Of a stretch of 64,000 bases of DNA, positions 1 to 9,589 are shown piece by piece. Source of the DNA: an uncultured Flavobacteriales bacterium (lineage in GTDB: Bacteria > Bacteroidota > Bacteroidia > Flavobacteriales_D > Crocinitomicaceae); contig CAJXJK010000001.1 of NCBI GenBank assembly GCA_913054135.1, forward strand, positions 248,001 to 312,000. Direction: 5' to 3'. The position numbers were made by a program, and so were the translations under genes. The notes beneath the pieces are model-generated. The model ran no database searches. It was not told the origin of the DNA and saw only the letters and a list, made by a program, of their open reading frames with translations. Numbering within the stretch: the stretch's first letter is position 1; each line of letters opens with the position of its first letter.

Positions 1-1015
1 ACTGCGTGCTCACCATCATATTCACCATCACTTGTGACATCATCATTATTCCAATCCCTATCACCATATAGGTGGAGAAGGTATTCTCGGCTCCCAAACC
101 TGTTTTTATAAACCTAAAAAAGAGCCACATATAGAGCATAATAACGACAATTGCAGTGGGCAGGCCTCCCTCCTCAATAAGCGCAGCAAAGTAAAAATCG
201 GCGTAGGCCTCTGGAATATAATGCTTCAATACACCCCTTCCCGGACCCTTTGGAATCGCTCCATTCTTAATAGCGGCCAAGGCATTATTGGCCTGCATAT
301 TCTCGGTGGGATCCATATTTTCTCCGTCTCCAAAAGCCTTCACAATTCTACTTCTCCAAGTTTCAACTCTCGGCAATGCTTCAGGTGCAACTGACGAGAT
401 TAGAAGTAAAAGAGAAAACAAACCTGTAACGGCTAAACCAGAAAAACCAATCCATTTCCAAGGGAATTTTGCAATGATCATCATCACCAAGGCAATCACT
501 CCTACCAAAACGGCAGTTGATAAATTTGAAGGAAGAATCAAGAACATTGTAAGCCCGACCGGTAAAAGAATGTATCTAAAGACAGTATTAAAGTCATTAA
601 ACTGATCTTTGCGTTTCACTAATTGTCGTGCCAAATAAATGATCAAAGCCAACTTGGCAAAATCAGATGTTTGAAACGAAAAGGGCAGAAAAGGAATCTT
701 AAGCCATCTATCTGCTCCATTAACACTTTCTCCCATAAACATGGTGAGCACAAGCAATGCTATAGCCACATAGAAAAGGATTTTGGATAGTTTTGAAAAG
801 ATCTTGGAGGGTACACGGTGGATGACATACATCAAACCGAATCCTAAAATCAAAAGAATTAAGTGTTTAAAAAAGAGATAGGAATAGCTCATTCCTTTCA
901 CCTTAACCAAGATGGGAATAAAACTAAATACAGAAACCACAGAAAGTATGCCCAGCATAAATGCCAGCATCCAAATATTGCGGTCTCCGCCTAAATATTT
1001 AAACAGCTTATCCAA
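1..1015 (-). CDS. ftsW: FtsW lipid II polymerase (SEDS family), 3' part cut by window edge
   Basis: Integral membrane SEDS protein of the divisome; SEDS members polymerise lipid II into glycan strands together with a cognate class B PBP, here probably the ftsI product upstream. I read it directly on the minus strand; no stop is reached before base 1. Several hydrophobic membrane segments are visible. The family motif RVETWRSRI and the loop GPGRGVLKHYIPEAYADF support FtsW or RodA, and the position in the division cluster favours FtsW. The only plausible start is a TTG at 1015 (protein begins MDKLFKYLGGDRNIW), 12 bases after the murD stop and directly after an in-frame TGA, which points to translational coupling. 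The family call is firm; the TTG start is likely but not proven. Confidence 0.9.
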   Translation of the reverse strand, partial: MDKLFKYLGGDRNIWMLAFMLGILSVVSVFSFIPILVKVKGMSYSYLFFKHLILLILGFGLMYVIHRVPSKIFSKLSKILFYVAIALLVLTMFMGESVNGADRWLKIPFLPFSFQTSDFAKLALIIYLARQLVKRKDQFNDFNTVFRYILLPVGLTMFLILPSNLSTAVLVGVIALVMMIIAKFPWKWIGFSGLAVTGLFSLLLLISSVAPEALPRVETWRSRIVKAFGDGENMDPTENMQANNALAAIKNGAIPKGPGRGVLKHYIPEAYADFYFAALIEEGGLPTAIVVIMLYMWLFFRFIKTGLGAENTFSTYMVIGIGIMMMSQVMVNMMVSTQ

Positions 1016-1026
1016 AAGAGTTCAAT

Positions 1027-2397
1027 TTAAAGTGCTCTTACTGCAGACTTAAATTGAGCGCCTCTATCTTCGTAGCTCTCGAATAAATCAAAAGATGCGC
1101 AAGCAGGAGATAAAAGAACTGTTTGTTCTTTCTTCGCTAATTGATAACCTAAAGCCACTGCTTCTAGCGCAGTTCCTGCCTCAGCAATCACATCAACTTT
1201 TCCTGAAAATGCTTCTTTAATTTTCTCATTGTCTTTTCCAAGGCAAATAACTGCTGTTACTTTATCTTGAACTAACTCTAACAAAGTGTCATAATCATTT
1301 CCTTTGTCTACTCCACCAACAATCCATACAGTTGGTTTATCCATGCTCTCAAGGGCATACCATGCTGAATTTACGTTAGTAGCTTTAGAGTCATTAATGA
1401 ATTCAATACCGTTAACTTTTGCCACAAACTCTAATCTGTGTTCAACGTTTTTGAAGTCAGAAAGACTTTCTTTAATAGACTCATTTCGAATCTGTAATAT
1501 TTTTGACGTAATGCCTGACGCCAGGGAATTTTGTGCATTGTGCTTCCCTTTGAGGGATAAATCGTGAATCGACATAGCAAATTCTGGTTTAGTTTCTGCA
1601 GGGTTGTTAACAGCAGATAGGTTTATATTGATTTGTTTGTTGTTTGTGTATCCAACCATTCCTTCAACTTTTTCAAGCGAGAATGGCGCCAGCTGAGCTT
1701 TGATATCTCTTTTGGCTATTTCTTCGATTAGAATAGGATCATCAGCATTGTAGATGAACCAATCGTTCTCGGTAAGATTTTGAGTGATTCTGAATTTAGA
1801 ATCAACGTAGTTTTGCATCTCGTAGTTATACCTGTCAAGATGGTCAGGTGTAATATTTAATAGAATGGCAATATCAGCCTTGAAGTCGAACATTCCGTCT
1901 AACTGAAATGAGCTCAACTCAACTACATAATATCCTGGCTTATCTTCTACAACTTGTCTTGCAAGTGATTCCCCAACATTACCAGCCATAGCCACTTCTA
2001 GACCTGCCTTTTTAAGGATATGGTGAATCCACATTGTTGTAGTGGTTTTACCATTACTCCCTGTAATGCAAATCATCTTTTTATTGGTGAACTTGCCAGC
2101 ATATTCAATTTCAGATATTACAGGAATATCTTTTGCGAGCGCATCTTGAATTAGCTGAACTTTTTCAGGAATACCAGGAGATTTAATAATCAAATCTGCT
2201 TTAAGAATTCTTTCAACAGAATGCGTTTCAGACTCAAACTCTATTTGATTTTCTTCAAGCTCAGTTTGATATGATGGCTTGATCTTTCCTTTGTCAGAAA
2301 CGAACACAACATTCCCTTTGGCTTTAGCCAATAAAGCAGCTCCAACCCCGCTTTCGCCGGCTCCTAGAATTACGATATTTTGGTTTGTTATTGACAT
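1027..2397 (-). CDS. murD: UDP-N-acetylmuramoyl-L-alanine--D-glutamate ligase MurD
   Basis: Cytoplasmic ATP-dependent Mur ligase that adds D-glutamate to UDP-MurNAc-L-Ala, the second amino acid of the peptidoglycan stem. The 456-residue length is usual. An N-terminal Rossmann-type nucleotide-binding segment (VILGAGESGVGAA, about residues 9-21) is followed by the ATP P-loop GSNGKTTT at 113-120, the Mur ligase signature NITPDHLDRY near 181-190 and NDSKATN near 335-342, before the C-terminal ligase domain. It lies between mraY (44-base gap) and ftsW (12-base gap) on the same strand, so it is almost certainly part of one division and cell wall transcript. Confidence 0.97.
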   Translation of the reverse strand: MSITNQNIVILGAGESGVGAALLAKAKGNVVFVSDKGKIKPSYQTELEENQIEFESETHSVERILKADLIIKSPGIPEKVQLIQDALAKDIPVISEIEYAGKFTNKKMICITGSNGKTTTTMWIHHILKKAGLEVAMAGNVGESLARQVVEDKPGYYVVELSSFQLDGMFDFKADIAILLNITPDHLDRYNYEMQNYVDSKFRITQNLTENDWFIYNADDPILIEEIAKRDIKAQLAPFSLEKVEGMVGYTNNKQININLSAVNNPAETKPEFAMSIHDLSLKGKHNAQNSLASGITSKILQIRNESIKESLSDFKNVEHRLEFVAKVNGIEFINDSKATNVNSAWYALESMDKPTVWIVGGVDKGNDYDTLLELVQDKVTAVICLGKDNEKIKEAFSGKVDVIAEAGTALEAVALGYQLAKKEQTVLLSPACASFDLFESYEDRGAQFKSAVRAL

Positions 2398-2441
2398 TTC
2401 GTTTTATTTATCCGGGGCTTCGAGAGCCTCAGCCACCTTCG

Positions 2442-3683
2442 TTACCTCATTTTTAGTGTTACGATTGTGATTACTGCGAGTATTACTCCTACAATCCAGA
2501 AGCGTGAAACGATTTTTGCTTCATGCATTCCCTTCTTTTGATAATGATGATGTAATGGAGCCATTAGGAAGATTCTCTTCCCTTCTCCAGTTCTTTTCTT
2601 AGTGTATTTGAACCAACCAACTTGCAGCATTACTGATACATTCTCAATCAAGAACACTCCGCATAAAACAGGGATTAAAAGCTCTTTTCTGATGATGATG
2701 GCAAATGTTGCAATGATTCCGCCAATTGCTAAAGAACCAGTATCGCCCATAAATACTTTTGCTGGATATGAGTTATGCCAAAGGAAACCAATACAGGCCC
2801 CCATGAAAGCTGAAATAAAGATCACCAGCTCGGATGAGTACGGTATATACATGACGCCGAGATAATCTGCGAATTCAATATGACCAGAGACGTAAGCAAA
2901 TATTGCTAGGGCTATTCCTATAATGGCGGATGTTCCTGTTGCAAGACCATCTAATCCGTCAGTCATGTTCGCTCCGTTTGACACAGCTGTAACAATTATG
3001 ATTACCACAGGAATAAAAAGTAGCCAGCCGTAGCTCTTATTACTATCACCGATAATCCAGTTATAGTTAAACTCATTTCCTTTTACAAAAGGAATTGTTG
3101 TCGTCATATCTTTTTTCATGACATATTTGGTTCCTTCAGGAACCATTGGATGCTTTTCGGTAACATCTTCTTGATTAGCCGCAACCACATAGTCTTCTGA
3201 CACATTTTCATGAACCTGAACATCTGGATGAAAATAGAGCACTGAACCAATCAATGCACCAACCGCAACTTGACCAACTATTTTAAATCTACCTGCTAAA
3301 CCTTCTTTGTTCTTTTTGAATACTTTGATGTAATCATCAATGAATCCAATTAAACCGAATAATACAGTTGCAGCAATCATCAATAAAACATAGATGTTAT
3401 CGAGTTTTGCAAACAAGACAGTTGGAATAAGAATAGAAGCTAAAATGATAAGACCTCCCATTGTCGGAGTTCCTTCTTTTTCTTTCTGACCTTCGAGACC
3501 TAAATCACGAACACTTTCACCCACTTGTTGCTTGCGCAATAAGTTGATTAATCGATTACCGAAAGTTAATGAAATCAGCAATGAAGTAATGATAGCAAAG
3601 GCTGCTCTAAAAGAGATGTAATCCATTACACCTGCTCCTGGCATTCCTAACTCATCTAGATATTGAAACAAATAGTACAACAT
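2442..3683 (-). CDS. mraY: Phospho-N-acetylmuramoyl-pentapeptide transferase MraY
   Basis: Polytopic inner-membrane enzyme that transfers phospho-MurNAc-pentapeptide to undecaprenyl phosphate, giving lipid I. Diagnostic motifs are visible: GFIDDYIK near residues 113-120, [15 protein letters not shown] near 236-250, [12 protein letters not shown] near 313-324 and the HHH triad of APLHHHY near the C-terminus. At 413 residues it is longer than the about 360 of E. coli MraY. The extra length lies in a hydrophilic stretch of about 60 residues (152-215) after the fourth membrane segment, a known feature of Bacteroidota MraY. The start overlaps the murE stop by one base (TAATG), indicating translational coupling. 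Confidence 0.97.
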   Translation of the reverse strand: MLYYLFQYLDELGMPGAGVMDYISFRAAFAIITSLLISLTFGNRLINLLRKQQVGESVRDLGLEGQKEKEGTPTMGGLIILASILIPTVLFAKLDNIYVLLMIAATVLFGLIGFIDDYIKVFKKNKEGLAGRFKIVGQVAVGALIGSVLYFHPDVQVHENVSEDYVVAANQEDVTEKHPMVPEGTKYVMKKDMTTTIPFVKGNEFNYNWIIGDSNKSYGWLLFIPVVIIIVTAVSNGANMTDGLDGLATGTSAIIGIALAIFAYVSGHIEFADYLGVMYIPYSSELVIFISAFMGACIGFLWHNSYPAKVFMGDTGSLAIGGIIATFAIIIRKELLIPVLCGVFLIENVSVMLQVGWFKYTKKRTGEGKRIFLMAPLHHHYQKKGMHEAKIVSRFWIVGVILAVITIVTLKMR

Positions 3684-5146
3684 TATTTATTCAGGTTTTT
3701 AAGGGTTTGTTTAAGGGTCTCGTAATCGTCAAAAGGAAATCTCTCGCCTTTTATTTCTTGATATTTTTCATGTCCTTTTCCGGCCACCAATACGATATCA
3801 CCTGCTTCAGCCAGCGAGCAAGCAACTTTGATCGCTTCTTCTCTAGAAGTAATCGCCATTGTTTTGGCAGACTTATCAGCTGGCACACCAGCTTTCATAT
3901 CATTGATTATCGTATCAGGATCTTCACTTCTTGGATTATCAGAAGTTAAAATGACTTTATCAGACATTTCTGAAGCAATGGCCGCCATTAACGGACGTTT
4001 TGTTTTATCTCTATCTCCTCCACAGCCAACAACAGTAAGCACTTGCTCATTTCTAGTTCGTACAGATTGGATAGTTGAAAGGACATTTTTCAAAGCATCT
4101 GGCGTATGTGCATAATCAACTATCGCAATTATGTTTTGCTCAGATTTTAAATATTCAAAGCGACCTTCTACTGATTTCAATTTGCTAATTGCAGTTAACA
4201 CCTCTACTTCATCTAAACCAAGTTCAGATGCGATAGCGAAGACAGTCAGAATATTGTAGGCGTTAAACCCACCAATCAGGTTCGTCCAAACATCTTGACT
4301 GTTGATATTTAAGACAAGACCAGAGAATGTATTCTCTAACACTTTCGCCTTGTAATCAGCAATTGTTCTGAGTGCCAAAGTCTTTACTTTCGCCTTAGAA
4401 TTTTGAACCATCACCATTCCGTTCGCATCATCTGCATTTGTAATTGCAATGGCATCAGAAGACAAGTCATCAAAGAATTTCTTCTTTGCCTGGATGTACT
4501 CTTTGAAAGTATTGTGATAATCTAAATGATCATGTGTTATGTTCGAAAAGACTGCAATATCAAACTCTAGGCCTGCAATTCTGTTTTGATGAATCGCATG
4601 AGAACTTACCTCCATAAAGCAGAACTCACAACCCGCATCAACCATATCTCTCAACAATGCATTTAAGGCAATTGGATTGGGAGTAGTATGAGTTGCAGGA
4701 ATCTCTTCTTGACTAATTTTATTTACAACTGTAGAAATTAAACCAGCAGGATAACCCAAGCTGAGCACAAGATCATGTAGCAATGTTGTAGTTGTCGTCT
4801 TCCCATTCGTACCAGTGATTCCCACTAGCTTTAATTCTTTTGATGGATTTCCGTAATAGTTTGAAGCTGCTAAACCAAGAGCTTCATGAGAATCCTTCAC
4901 CTTGATATATGTGATACCTTTCTGCAATTCTGCAGGGAGATCTTCACATAAAATAGCAACTGCTCCAGACTGCAAAGCACCTTCAATGAAATTATGACCA
5001 TCAACTGTCACACCCTTGGTAGCAACAAAAAGGGATGCGTCAGTTACTTTCCTTGAGTCAAAAACGACTTCGGAAATTTCAATATTGGTTGAGCCATGCG
5101 TCTCAAGCAATCCTATTTTATATAATATGTCTTGTAGATTTTTCAC
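3683..5146 (-). CDS. murE: UDP-MurNAc-L-Ala-D-Glu--2,6-diaminopimelate ligase MurE
   Basis: Cytoplasmic Mur ligase adding the third stem-peptide residue. The ATP loop GTNGKTTTT lies at 112-120, the family motif [11 protein letters not shown] follows, and the sequence DNPRSEDP near residue 405 is the meso-diaminopimelate recognition motif, so the substrate is mDAP rather than lysine. Length 487 is normal. The start codon is GTG at 5144-5146, overlapping the TAG stop of the upstream PBP by one base (TAGTG), and its own stop overlaps the mraY start. murF is not next to it, as is common in Bacteroidota. Confidence 0.97.
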   Translation of the reverse strand: MKNLQDILYKIGLLETHGSTNIEISEVVFDSRKVTDASLFVATKGVTVDGHNFIEGALQSGAVAILCEDLPAELQKGITYIKVKDSHEALGLAASNYYGNPSKELKLVGITGTNGKTTTTTLLHDLVLSLGYPAGLISTVVNKISQEEIPATHTTPNPIALNALLRDMVDAGCEFCFMEVSSHAIHQNRIAGLEFDIAVFSNITHDHLDYHNTFKEYIQAKKKFFDDLSSDAIAITNADDANGMVMVQNSKAKVKTLALRTIADYKAKVLENTFSGLVLNINSQDVWTNLIGGFNAYNILTVFAIASELGLDEVEVLTAISKLKSVEGRFEYLKSEQNIIAIVDYAHTPDALKNVLSTIQSVRTRNEQVLTVVGCGGDRDKTKRPLMAAIASEMSDKVILTSDNPRSEDPDTIINDMKAGVPADKSAKTMAITSREEAIKVACSLAEAGDIVLVAGKGHEKYQEIKGERFPFDDYETLKQTLKNLNK

Positions 5147-7275
5147 TATTTCAACACTAAGTTTATTTGGGTTCCTTTAATTAATTCTGATCCGGCTTTT
5201 TGGCTTTGAGAAACGACCATCCCATGTCCTTTAACATTCACTCTCAATCCGTAATTTTCTAAGATGTATACCGCATCATTCAAGGGCATTCCGTAAACAT
5301 TTGGAACCTCACCTTTTCTAATAAATCTTTGTTGAACAGAAACTTTTTCAGCTTCAGATATCGCAACTGACCACTGAGTTCCTTGCGACTTATCTTGATA
5401 GCGAACTTTCATCTTATCCATAGCGACTTTAACATCTCTTGAGCTACCGTATTTCACTTGCGGAACCGAAGCCAAGACAGGAGCTTCTTTATTAAAATCG
5501 GGATGATACTCAGGAGAAGAAGCATATACCTTATCTGCAATTGCGGTAAACACAGTACCCGAAACTTGCGCTCCGTAAATCTGCTTGGTAGGACCAGCAA
5601 TATTCACGATCAAAGAATACTTAGGTTCATCCGCAGGAAAATAGCCGACAAAAGACGCTTGATAATCATCACCATAACCTTTGTTCGAATTCACAATTTT
5701 AGCAGTCCCTGTTTTTCCTGCAATAGAAAAGTTAGAAGATTGAAGTGCTTTACCAGTACCGTTCACCACAACACCTTCAAGACATTTTTTCAGTTTCGCA
5801 ATTGTTTCATCAGAGCATATCTTTTCATTAAGCACCTCTTTTTCATACTCTACTAAAACTTCATCATCTCTTCTAATTTCTTTTACGAACTGAGGCTTCA
5901 CAAACTCGCCGTCATTTGCAACAGCATTGTAGAATGCCAAAATTTGAATTGGAGTCAACTCAACTTCATATCCAATTGCCATTTGAGGAAGTGTAATTCC
6001 TGACCATCCATCTTCTCCTCTATTTTTAATCACAGGCATTGGCTCACCTGCAATTGCCAAACCAAGAGTATCACCTAAACCGAATGACTTTAAACGATCT
6101 ATATATTGTTGAGCGTCAGAAAAATAAGCGTCATTCACAATTTTTGAGAACACATTTGAGGAAACTTCAAACGCATGTTGGATTGAAATTTTACCATAAC
6201 CACCTATATGAGAATCATAAGTAGTATGGTCATAAAAATGATATTCGCCGTATGCACCAACCTCATCAGAAATATCAACTTTCCCATCCTCTAACAAGGC
6301 CATTAAAGAAGCCAACTTAAAGGTTGATCCAGGATCGGTCTTAGTTCCGACAGCATGATTATAAGTTTCATCATACTTACCAGTTATTGTATCACGGTTA
6401 AGGTTTGCTATCGCTTTAATGAAACCAGTTTCTACCTCCATTAAAACAACAGAACCATGAACTGCCTTTTGAGCTCGTAGCTGATTTTTCAATTCATTTT
6501 CGGCAACCTCTTGAATCTTCACATTAATTGAAGTCACGACATCTGCTCCAGGAATAGGATCTTTGAGATTATCCGCACCCACTGGTTTCCAACTTCCATT
6601 CACATATTGCTTATTTCTCAAGCCAAATTCACCGGTCAGAAAATCATCATATGCCCCTTCTAAACCAACTGGTAATTCACCTTTTTTCTTTTTACCGAGC
6701 GTTCTTTTAGCGAGAAGACCGTTTGGTTTTTGTCTTTCAAAATGTTGCTCAGAAATAAACCCTCCCTTATACTTTGATTCCCTTAGTATTGGCAACTTCT
6801 TGATTTTTTGCAGAATTGTATATTTGACAGACATTTGCAATAAATGATATTGAGCATCATTTGATCTTCCCTCTCTCAAATAAGCCTCCCACTGAGTTGC
6901 ATCCCTGAAAGTGACATCTCTTTTAGTTGAATAAGTTTGATCAAACACTTCAGCAAGACCGATAGCCAACGAATCAACTTCGTCTTCAAAAAGCTCTTCC
7001 TTCACGACTGTCAAATCCATATGAAGATCGTACAGTGGTATTGAAGTCACTAAGTCAGAACCGTCATCCGCCAAAATTCTACCCCTCATTGGCTTAACCG
7101 AATCAACCCTAGTTGGCGTCACGCCAGTAGCCAAAGAATCAGAACCCATAGGAGCATCTGGCACGACATCACCATATTGAATATTAATCACACGAATAGT
7201 AACAATCAGCATGACAATTGCCACGATAACGTACATTACGTAAGACTTAATCAATATTTGTCGCTTCTCTTCCAT
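5146..7275 (-). CDS. ftsI: Division transpeptidase FtsI/PBP3 with C-terminal PASTA domain
   Basis: Class B penicillin-binding protein that cross-links septal peptidoglycan. A single N-terminal membrane anchor (about residues 11-32) precedes the dimerisation region and the transpeptidase domain, which has all three active-site motifs: STFK at 317-320, SSN at 372-374 and KTG at 521-523. A PASTA domain (starting VPNVYGMPLNDAV) fills about the last 58 residues. I place the start at the ATG at 7275, which overlaps the ftsL stop as TGATG; a TTG one codon upstream is also open. The product is then 709 residues. Proteobacterial FtsI usually lacks PASTA, while PASTA-bearing versions are common in Bacteroidota and Firmicutes. 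Confidence 0.95.
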   Translation of the reverse strand: MEEKRQILIKSYVMYVIVAIVMLIVTIRVINIQYGDVVPDAPMGSDSLATGVTPTRVDSVKPMRGRILADDGSDLVTSIPLYDLHMDLTVVKEELFEDEVDSLAIGLAEVFDQTYSTKRDVTFRDATQWEAYLREGRSNDAQYHLLQMSVKYTILQKIKKLPILRESKYKGGFISEQHFERQKPNGLLAKRTLGKKKKGELPVGLEGAYDDFLTGEFGLRNKQYVNGSWKPVGADNLKDPIPGADVVTSINVKIQEVAENELKNQLRAQKAVHGSVVLMEVETGFIKAIANLNRDTITGKYDETYNHAVGTKTDPGSTFKLASLMALLEDGKVDISDEVGAYGEYHFYDHTTYDSHIGGYGKISIQHAFEVSSNVFSKIVNDAYFSDAQQYIDRLKSFGLGDTLGLAIAGEPMPVIKNRGEDGWSGITLPQMAIGYEVELTPIQILAFYNAVANDGEFVKPQFVKEIRRDDEVLVEYEKEVLNEKICSDETIAKLKKCLEGVVVNGTGKALQSSNFSIAGKTGTAKIVNSNKGYGDDYQASFVGYFPADEPKYSLIVNIAGPTKQIYGAQVSGTVFTAIADKVYASSPEYHPDFNKEAPVLASVPQVKYGSSRDVKVAMDKMKVRYQDKSQGTQWSVAISEAEKVSVQQRFIRKGEVPNVYGMPLNDAVYILENYGLRVNVKGHGMVVSQSQKAGSELIKGTQINLVLK

Positions 7276-7709
7276 CAATCAAAAACAAAGTTTTTAACCT
7301 TTAATTTGTGTGGCGAAACCCTATTCTCTTTCGGTCCGTTCGCCGGTATATTTTCTTTTAAATTGTCTCTCCCTCTTTTTGTGATCACCTCACTGTTTAG
7401 AGTAAAAAACTCCGACTCCAACTCTCCCAACTCTGTCTTCAAATTCACTTCGTTTTTTATCACTGTTTCGGTATAATAACCCCACCCAATAAGCACGACC
7501 AAGAGAAAACCTACATAAAAAGTGAATCCTAAATTTTTCACGAACCAGTCTTTTGATAAAAACTCTCCGTTCATAATCTGAACCACCATTCTCGCATTAC
7601 CCTTCTCTGCTTTTGCCGCTCGCTTTTTCTTTCGCTTTGGCTTTTTCGCCTCTTCAGCCGCTTTAATCTTTTCAGACTCTGCTTTATTTAAAAACTCGTT
7701 TTCGCTCAT
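7275..7709 (-). CDS. ftsL: FtsL-like divisome protein
   Basis: Small bitopic protein of 144 residues: a lysine- and alanine-rich cytoplasmic N-terminus (KPKRKKKRAAKAEKGNAR), one membrane segment (about residues 62-78, FTFYVGFLLVVLIGWGYY) and a short periplasmic heptad-like stretch. This architecture and its place between rsmH and ftsI fit the Bacteroidota FtsL-like family, which would link FtsQ/FtsB functions to FtsI/FtsW. FtsL is too divergent for a motif-based call, so the name rests on topology and synteny. Its ATG overlaps the rsmH stop as ATGA and its TGA overlaps the ftsI ATG, so translation is coupled on both sides. Confidence 0.85.
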   Translation of the reverse strand: MSENEFLNKAESEKIKAAEEAKKPKRKKKRAAKAEKGNARMVVQIMNGEFLSKDWFVKNLGFTFYVGFLLVVLIGWGYYTETVIKNEVNLKTELGELESEFFTLNSEVITKRGRDNLKENIPANGPKENRVSPHKLKVKNFVFD

Positions 7710-8626
7710 TTCTTAATTGCTATTCTAAGTTTCGCAGATCGCGCCCTTGGGTTCCTCTCTATTTCTTCATCAGTTGGCACCAATGGTTTTTTATTCTCGG
7801 CTTTGAATGGGGTATGTGCCACTCCAAAAACATCTTTCTCTGCTTGCCCTTCAAAATTTCCTTCTCTAATAAAATTCTTCACCAACCGATCTTCAATTGA
7901 GTGATAAGCAATCACCACTAGTTTACCTCCCGGCTTGATCACTTTAGTGCATTGCTCTAACATTTCGGTTAAAGCCGTCATCTCATCATTCACTTCAATT
8001 CTAATCGCCTGGAATACTTGGGCTAAAAACTGATTTCGCTTTTTATGAGGCACAAGACCTATAAGCAAATCCACTAACTGAGTGGTTGTTTTTATTTTTG
8101 AAGATCGGCGGGCACCAGAAATGGTGAACACTACCTTTTTTACATTCTTTAGATCTGCAAATGAATTGAACACTCTAAACAGCTCTTTCTCTGGATAATC
8201 ATTCACCACTTTATAAGCAGTTAAATCAGATTGTTGATTCATTCTCATATCCAACACACCTTCTTCTCGAATTGAGAAACCTCTTTCACCTTCATTAAAC
8301 TGATGAGAAGAAACTCCTAAATCAGCAAGTAATCCATCAACCGGAAGCAAGTCATGATACTTCACCCAATTATATAGGAACCTAAAGTTTGACTCAACAA
8401 ATACTAGTCGGTCATCTTCTGGGATATTATCAAGAGCATCTTCATCTTGATCAAAAGCAACCAAAACTCCATCATCACCCAGTCTTTTCAAAATCTCTTT
8501 TGAATGACCCCCACCACCAAAGGTGACATCTACAATAACACTGTCGTCTTGAATTTCAAGAGCCTGAATTGACTCTTCAAAAAGTACCGGAACATGATAA
8601 ACGCTATTCTCCTCCATCTTCATCAT
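7706..8626 (-). CDS. rsmH: 16S rRNA (cytosine(1402)-N(4))-methyltransferase RsmH
   Basis: SAM-dependent methyltransferase acting on C1402 of 16S rRNA in the ribosomal P site. The N-terminus HVPVLFEESI and the SAM-binding loop DVTFGGGGHSKEIL (near residues 33-46) are typical, as are DLGVSSHQF and the C-terminal IAYHSIEDRLVKNF and NPRARSAKLR motifs. Length 306 is normal. The gene overlaps the end of mraZ; ATG codons at 8626, 8623 and 8617 are all in frame and any could be the start, the last being nearest the conserved part. It belongs to the mraZ-led division operon. Confidence 0.96.
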   Translation of the reverse strand: MMKMEENSVYHVPVLFEESIQALEIQDDSVIVDVTFGGGGHSKEILKRLGDDGVLVAFDQDEDALDNIPEDDRLVFVESNFRFLYNWVKYHDLLPVDGLLADLGVSSHQFNEGERGFSIREEGVLDMRMNQQSDLTAYKVVNDYPEKELFRVFNSFADLKNVKKVVFTISGARRSSKIKTTTQLVDLLIGLVPHKKRNQFLAQVFQAIRIEVNDEMTALTEMLEQCTKVIKPGGKLVVIAYHSIEDRLVKNFIREGNFEGQAEKDVFGVAHTPFKAENKKPLVPTDEEIERNPRARSAKLRIAIKK

Positions 8627-9071
8627 TGATTTCTCCCATTACCTCATCTGCTAGGTCGGAGAAATCAACAATGTTCTCGTCCATCATAGCTAGATATTCG
8701 GCTCTGTCCCAAATTTCTATTCTATCATTATAAGCGGTTAACATCACCTCCTTCTTCAGTCCAATTCTCTCCATCAGTGCAGTCGGAATCAAGATTCTCC
8801 CTGCTTTATCAAGCGCTATTTGCTTAGCACCTTGATGAAATAACCTATAGAACATTCTGTTTTTTGGCTTGAACAAATTCAACTTTGAAATTTTCGCCGA
8901 AACCTTATCCCATTCATTCATTGGATAGATTGTCAAGCAGTTCTCAAAACCTTTGTTCACCATAAAAACCTCCAGCGCAGAAGCATCCAATTGCTTGCGT
9001 AGACCAGAAGGGAAAAGAAATCTCCCTTTTGCGTCAAGCTTGCATTCGTATTCTCCTACTAATCCTGGCAT
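8604..9071 (-). CDS. mraZ: MraZ transcriptional regulator of the division cluster
   Basis: DNA-binding protein with two SpoVT/AbrB-like halves; the two copies of the signature can be read as DAKGRFLFP (about residues 13-21) and DKAGRILIP (about residues 88-96). In E. coli MraZ forms rings and represses its own operon by binding spaced TGGGN repeats upstream of mraZ. This 155-residue protein is the first gene of the operon, and similarly spaced GTGG repeats lie upstream of it, which fits autoregulation. The start ATG at 9071 gives the conserved opening MPGLVGEYECKLDAKGR. It overlaps rsmH by up to 23 bases. Confidence 0.95.
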   Translation of the reverse strand: MPGLVGEYECKLDAKGRFLFPSGLRKQLDASALEVFMVNKGFENCLTIYPMNEWDKVSAKISKLNLFKPKNRMFYRLFHQGAKQIALDKAGRILIPTALMERIGLKKEVMLTAYNDRIEIWDRAEYLAMMDENIVDFSDLADEVMGEINDEDGGE

Positions 9072-9105
9072 ATTCTACTTTGAATTGGCTAAAATAATTA
9101 TTACT

Positions 9106-9133
9106 CTCCCACAAATTACCACTTATAGACCCA
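9106..9133 (-). promoter_or_regulatory. Candidate MraZ-binding GTGG repeats in mraZ leader
   Basis: On the coding strand, TGGG (9130-9133), GTGG (9119-9122) and GTGGGA (9107-9112) follow one another 35-62 bases before the mraZ ATG. The last two are 10 bases apart, matching the period reported for E. coli MraZ sites. The site assignment is inferred from spacing and position. Confidence 0.45.
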
Positions 9134-9184
9134 TTGTTAATAACTTTCAGTTCGTGATTCGTTATACATAAGAATATAAGACTT

Positions 9185-9216
9185 CAAAGTTACAGATTTT
9201 ATTGGGATTTTACCAA
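9185..9216 (-). promoter_or_regulatory. Predicted promoter of the mraZ division operon
   Basis: The -7 element TAACTTTG (9185-9192) matches the Bacteroidota consensus TAnnTTTG exactly, with a TTG -33 element at 9214-9216 and 21 bases between them. This would give a leader of about 105 bases. An inverted repeat ACCAAT-N5-ATTGGT (9212-9228) overlaps the -33 element. Confidence 0.5.
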
Positions 9217-9226
9217 TAAATCATTG

Positions 9227-9240
9227 GTGGGAAAAAGTGG
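9227..9240 (+). promoter_or_regulatory. Second GTGG-N6-GTGG repeat upstream of mraZ promoter
   Basis: GTGG at 9227-9230 and at 9237-9240 have the same 10-base period as the leader repeats but lie on the opposite strand, just upstream of the predicted -33 element. This could be a second MraZ contact. It is a short motif, so chance is possible. Confidence 0.3.
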
Positions 9241-9339
9241 TACTAATTTTTCCGATTGTTGAAAAGTAGGTCAAGAAGTGGCAAATGATGTTGATAAGTT
9301 GGAAAAAGGTTGCGCAATGCGTGTGAAGAGAAGGATAAT

Positions 9340-9545
9340 GAGAGAATTGGAAACTGGAAACTCGAGACTAGAGAGTCGGGCTAGAAGACAAATGGGATTT
9401 CGAAACAGGAAACTCGGGCTAGAAGACAAATGGCGTTCTCCGTGTTTCGTTTTTCGAGACGAGATGACAAATGGATGTTTGAAACTGGAGAACAGAGAGT
9501 CGGGCTAGAAGACAAATGAGGCTCTTCGTGTTTCGCATTCATAGA
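9340..9545. repeat. Intergenic repeat cluster with three 19-base copies
   Basis: This gene-free stretch contains TCGGGCTAGAAGACAAATG three times (9376-9394, 9414-9432, 9500-9518), a partial copy ending GATGACAAATG (9463-9473), and two pieces of the form CGTGTTTCG. The same words GATGACAAATG and CGTTTTTCGAG recur at 29113-29149, so this looks like a dispersed, non-coding repeat family. A 76-codon open frame crosses it but is made of the repeats and is not a credible gene. Confidence 0.6.
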
Positions 9546-9589
9546 AAAAATGCAATCGAGATGATTAAAAAAAAGAATTTAACTTGAGC

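Noticed and set aside
9278-9508. Open frame of 76 codons in the repeat cluster
   Set aside because: It consists of the repeats, has no family features and unusual composition (Arg, Glu, Gly rich).
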